Assembly: GCA_965247475.1 (NCBI GenBank)
Contig: OZ252016.1
Span: 992,001-1,056,000 of the forward strand
Reading direction: 5' to 3'
Length of the DNA: 64,000 nt
Source of the DNA: G965247475 sp965247475
GTDB lineage: Bacteria; Chloroflexota; UBA11872
Each line of letters opens with the position of its first letter. Within the stretch, counting starts at the first letter, position 1. The position numbers were made by a program, and so were the translations under genes. This document shows positions 60,945 through 64,000 of the stretch, piece after piece. The notes beneath the pieces are model-generated. The model did no database searches and was not told the DNA's origin. It saw nothing but the letters and a program-made list of their open reading frames with translations.

Positions 60945-62483
60945 GTGGACTACGACGCCATCGTCGTCGGGTGCGGCCACAACGGTCTCGTCGCGGCCCA
61001 CTATCTCGCGGCCGCCGGACTCCGGGTTCTCGGGCTCGAGCGCAACGCGCAGGTCGGTGGGGCCGCCACCACCGACGAGCTGATCCCCGGCTATCACTTC
61101 TCGACCTGCGCGCACAGCTTCGTGCTGTTTCACACCAAGGTGCTCGACGACCTTCGGCTGCTCGACTACGGGCTAGAGGTCATGCGGCGAGATCCAGGCG
61201 GCTTCCAGCCGTTTCGATCCGGTCGGCATCTGCTGTTCTGGGACGACGAGGAACGCACGCGCGACTCGATCGCTCAGATATCACCGCATGACGCGCAGGC
61301 GCATCAGGCGTATTCGGACGTTTGGGATAGGGCCGCCGACCTGTTTGAGCCGTACCTGCTGACCGACCCTCCAACGCTCCCCGAGTTTCTTCAGCGATAT
61401 GAAGGTACGCCGGACGAAGAGCTGGCCTACCGGCTGGTGACCGGCACGCGCCGCCAGATGCTGGAGGAGTTCTTCGAGTCCGAGGAGATCAAGTCGGCGC
61501 TCGGCACCACGTTCGACGGCGGCAGCACCGACAGCCCCGGATCGTTGCTCTACTTCGCGTTCCATCTGTCGCTCAGCAGAAAGCTGTCGGACCGGGGTCT
61601 GATGGGATTTCCCCGCGGCGGGATGGGCGCGGTCACGCAGGCGATCCGGCGGTCCGCCGAGGCCGCAGGCGCGGAGATCCGGACCTCGACTCCGGTCGCC
61701 TCGATCATCGTCAGCAACGACCGCACGGCCGGCGTGCGGCTGGACGATGGCGCCGAGATCACGGCGCCGATCGTCGTATCGAACGCGGACCCGCGGCGAA
61801 CGCTGCTGGAACTGGTCGGGGAGCAATCGCTCACACCGGAATTCTCGACGGACGTCCGGCGCCTGCATGCGAACGCCGGGTACATGAAGCTCCATTGCGC
61901 GACGAACGGTCTTCCGGACTGGACGGCGTTGCCGGGCGCCGACCTCCAGCCCCATCACGGCGCGGGGGCGCGTCTCTGCACCTCGCTCGACACGATCGAT
62001 GAGGCGTGGGCGCACGCGCGCCGGGGCGAGTTCCCGGCCGAACACGTCCTGGGAATCGTGACGCCCTCCGTCTTCTATCCGACGCTCGCGCCGCCGGGCC
62101 ATCACACGCTGTCCATCTGGGTGGAGTACGCGCCGATTCGCCCGCGCGAAGGGTCGTGGGACGATGTGCGCGAATGGGTGTCGCAGGCGCTGGTCAATCA
62201 GGTCGCGGAGTATGCGCCGAACTTTCCGGACATCATCGACGACATGTATCTGCACACGCCGACGGATATCGAGGTGAAGGCCGGCATGACCAACGGAAGC
62301 ATGCACCACATCGACATGACGATCGATCAGATGCTGGCTCGGCGCCCGCTGCCCGGCTGGTCGAAGTACCGCACTCCGATCGATGGTCTGTATCTATGCG
62401 GTTCCGGCAGCCATCCGGGCGGCGGGGTATCTGGTGTGCCCGGACACAATGCGGCACAGGCCGTGCTGAAGGACCGCGCGTAG
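60945..62483 (+). CDS. FAD-dependent oxidoreductase, phytoene desaturase-like
   Basis: A 512-residue protein. The N-terminal dinucleotide-binding motif is DYDAIVVGCGHNGLVAAHYLAAAGLRVLGLERNAQVGGAATTDE (G-x-G-x-x-G plus Glu). LMGFPRGGMGAVTQAIRRSAEAAGAEIRTSTPVASI is the central strand of the CrtI family. The C-terminal FAD motif is PIDGLYLCGSGSHPGGGVSGVPGHNAAQAVLKD. These proteins desaturate or oxidise isoprenoids, but many homologues in marine bacteria act on other lipophilic substrates. GTG 60945 start. Followed 49 bp later by the aminotransferase gene, perhaps the same unit. Confidence 0.87.
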   Translation: MDYDAIVVGCGHNGLVAAHYLAAAGLRVLGLERNAQVGGAATTDELIPGYHFSTCAHSFVLFHTKVLDDLRLLDYGLEVMRRDPGGFQPFRSGRHLLFWDDEERTRDSIAQISPHDAQAHQAYSDVWDRAADLFEPYLLTDPPTLPEFLQRYEGTPDEELAYRLVTGTRRQMLEEFFESEEIKSALGTTFDGGSTDSPGSLLYFAFHLSLSRKLSDRGLMGFPRGGMGAVTQAIRRSAEAAGAEIRTSTPVASIIVSNDRTAGVRLDDGAEITAPIVVSNADPRRTLLELVGEQSLTPEFSTDVRRLHANAGYMKLHCATNGLPDWTALPGADLQPHHGAGARLCTSLDTIDEAWAHARRGEFPAEHVLGIVTPSVFYPTLAPPGHHTLSIWVEYAPIRPREGSWDDVREWVSQALVNQVAEYAPNFPDIIDDMYLHTPTDIEVKAGMTNGSMHHIDMTIDQMLARRPLPGWSKYRTPIDGLYLCGSGSHPGGGVSGVPGHNAAQAVLKDRA

Positions 62484-62532
62484 CGGGCGCGAAGCGGCCC
62501 GACCGAGACCGCGCATAAGGAGCGATGCTGCG

Positions 62533-63831
62533 ATGACGAGCGGCGGGAAGTCGAACGCGGCGCTGATCGAGCGCGCGGGAAATGTGCTCACCGGCGGCGC
62601 GCTCGGCCGGTTCAAGCTGCCCGACGAGGTCGACCTGGTGCTGGCCGCGGGCGCCGGCAGCCACGTAACCGACGTGTCGGGGAACGAGTACATCGACTAT
62701 CTGCTCGGCTCCGGTCCGCTGCTGCTCGGTCACGCCCATCCGGCGGTCGAGGAGGCGGTTCGCGCCCAGCTGCCGCTGGGAACCTCCTACTTCTTCCTCA
62801 ACGAGCCGGCGATCGAGCTCGCTGAGGTCCTAATCGAGCATGTCCCGTGCGGGCAGCAGGTCCGCTACACGAGCACCGGCACGGAGGCGACCTACTTCGC
62901 GCTCCGCTGCGCCCGCGTGCATGCCGGGCGGTCGAAGATCATGAAGTTCGAGGGCGCCTGGCACGGCATGCACGACTACGCGCTGTGGGGCACCGTTCCG
63001 TCGGAGGCGAGCGATTACCCGGATTCGCTGCCCGACTCCGCCGGCATCCCCGAGGCCGTGGGGGACGAGATTCTCGTCGCGCCGTTCAACGACGCCGAGA
63101 CCGCCGTGGCGTTGATCGATGAGTACGCCGACGAGCTCGGCGGCGTGATCGTCGAGCCGCTGCAGCGTGTGCTCACGCCCGTGCCCGGGTTTCTCGAGGC
63201 GGTGCGCGAGGCCTGCACGCGCCACGGCATCGTGCTGATCTTCGACGAGATCGTGACCGGGTTCCGCATCGCCTGGGGCGGCGCGCAGGAGCGCTATGGC
63301 GTGGTGCCGGACGTGGCGACGTTCGGCAAGGCCATCGCGGGCGGGTTCCCGCTGGCCGCGATCGTTGGGAAGGACGAGGTGATGGAGGCGTTCGACGGCG
63401 GCCCGCGACCGAACACCGAGATCGCGTGGTCGAGCGGAACGTTCAGCGGCAACCCGATCGCGGCGACCGCGGGCGTCGCGGGGCTCGAGGTGCTGTCAGG
63501 GCCCGGCGTCTACGAACGCCTGCACGCAATCGGCTCTCGCTTACGAACCGGGATCGAGGAGGCAGGCCGTCGGCACGGCGTTCCGGCGCGGGCGCTGGGC
63601 GAGGATGCGGTGTTCGGCGTCCGGTTCATCGAAGACGAGAGCGTCACCTCGTGGATGGACCTCCAGGCGCATGACACCGCGCTCGGTCACCGCTGGGCGA
63701 TCGAGTGCATCAAACGCGGGATGCTCGTGAATCCGAACGAGAAGATCTACGTGTCGATCGCGCACACGGATAGCGACATCGATCGCACGCTGCAGATCTG
63801 CGACGAGGCGTTCGCGGCGGCCACCGCCTGA
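62533..63831 (+). CDS. Class III aminotransferase / glutamate-1-semialdehyde aminomutase-like
   Basis: A 432-residue PLP enzyme. SNEYIDYLLGSGPLLLGHAHPAVEEAV is the N-terminal substrate strand. RYTSTGTEATYFALRCARVHAGRSKIMKFEGAWHGMHD is the PLP-phosphate site. LIFDEIVTGFRIAWGG carries the Asp that binds the pyridine N. VATFGKAIAGGFPLAAIVG carries the Schiff-base Lys. The overall order fits HemL/class III enzymes, with HemL-like AWHGMHD. It could be an aminomutase or an omega-aminotransferase; no hem genes are nearby, so the latter seems likelier. ATG 62533, after a purine-rich AAGGAG site. Confidence 0.87.
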   Translation: MTSGGKSNAALIERAGNVLTGGALGRFKLPDEVDLVLAAGAGSHVTDVSGNEYIDYLLGSGPLLLGHAHPAVEEAVRAQLPLGTSYFFLNEPAIELAEVLIEHVPCGQQVRYTSTGTEATYFALRCARVHAGRSKIMKFEGAWHGMHDYALWGTVPSEASDYPDSLPDSAGIPEAVGDEILVAPFNDAETAVALIDEYADELGGVIVEPLQRVLTPVPGFLEAVREACTRHGIVLIFDEIVTGFRIAWGGAQERYGVVPDVATFGKAIAGGFPLAAIVGKDEVMEAFDGGPRPNTEIAWSSGTFSGNPIAATAGVAGLEVLSGPGVYERLHAIGSRLRTGIEEAGRRHGVPARALGEDAVFGVRFIEDESVTSWMDLQAHDTALGHRWAIECIKRGMLVNPNEKIYVSIAHTDSDIDRTLQICDEAFAAATA

Positions 63832-63884
63832 GTCGGCCTCTTCCCGACGAGACGCGGCACATCCGCCGCCGCGGCGAGTCCCTG

Positions 63885-63904
63885 CTCCGGCGGACGCCGG
63901 AATC
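63885..63904. repeat. Second copy of the dispersed palindromic repeat
   Basis: CTCCGGCGGACGCCGGAATCC is the same 9-bp-arm palindrome as 51600-51619, with the first base pair changed (A to C), and is followed by CAGGAA. It lies beyond the aminotransferase gene. The rest of 63832-64000 shows nothing recognisable. Confidence 0.6.
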
Positions 63905-64000
63905 CAGGAACCCCCGACCACCCACGCCGCGGGCAGCGTGCGACCGGACACAGTTGTAGGGCCCGGACGGCGCGCAGGCTGGGATTGGCCGGTACCCCGT

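Overview
The window is about 66% GC bacterial DNA. It most resembles an uncultured marine or sponge-associated Chloroflexota (SAR202/Dehalococcoidia-like). The clues are a solute-binding lipoprotein with a long VEVE-type linker, repeated sulfatase-like and phytanoyl-CoA dioxygenase genes, sugar-phosphate isomerase/epimerase genes and a multi-domain RCC1-type repeat protein. This placement is inferred from gene content; there is no rRNA or marker gene in the window to prove it.

Layout. 0-13 kb: single or paired metabolic genes: a phosphotransferase cut by the left edge, two HAD hydrolases, a CocE/NonD hydrolase, a cupin, a sulfatase-like enzyme, argG, a membrane-anchored EEP phosphoesterase, a GNAT, an aldo/keto reductase and a tandem-fused uronate-dehydrogenase-like protein. 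13-17 kb: a palindrome-rich spacer, comM, a small lipoprotein and an MFS transporter. 17.2-20.9 kb: a decayed island holding a truncated sulfatase, a broken membrane-protein gene, a phosphomannomutase remnant, an IS3 transposase tail, a DUF402 gene between 14-bp inverted repeats, an HTH remnant and an abnormal tRNA. 21-25 kb: an M14 peptidase, then an NCS2 permease and a DUF1330 gene between about 275-bp direct repeats. 25-32.7 kb: a second sulfatase-like enzyme, a mannonate-dehydratase-like enzyme, a TPP enzyme, and the overlapping set rfaE1-rfaE2-murJ (minus strand). 33-42 kb: a plus-strand housekeeping cluster (basic small protein, M16 peptidase, TPR protein, Roadblock protein, ndk, sucCD, korAB, tRNA-Arg). 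42-51 kb: an accessory region with an IS5-like and an IS30-like element that share terminal repeats, two halves of a broken lipoprotein gene, a 4.2-kb RCC1-repeat pseudogene and a GPP34 pseudogene. 51-60.7 kb: ridA, then a minus-strand array (PfkB kinase, two PhyH-like oxygenases, two isomerases, dipeptide-type ABC permeases and binding protein). 61-64 kb: a phytoene-desaturase-like oxidoreductase and a class III aminotransferase.

How genes may work together. KorAB and SucCD catalyse consecutive TCA steps (2-oxoglutarate to succinyl-CoA to succinate), and ndk can equilibrate the nucleotide product. The uronate-dehydrogenase-like, mannonate-dehydratase-like, PfkB, aldo/keto reductase and isomerase genes suggest use of acidic or otherwise modified sugars. 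The ABC system beside isomerases and oxygenases looks like an uptake-and-breakdown unit, although no ATPase subunit is in the window. No CRISPR array or recognised defence system was seen.
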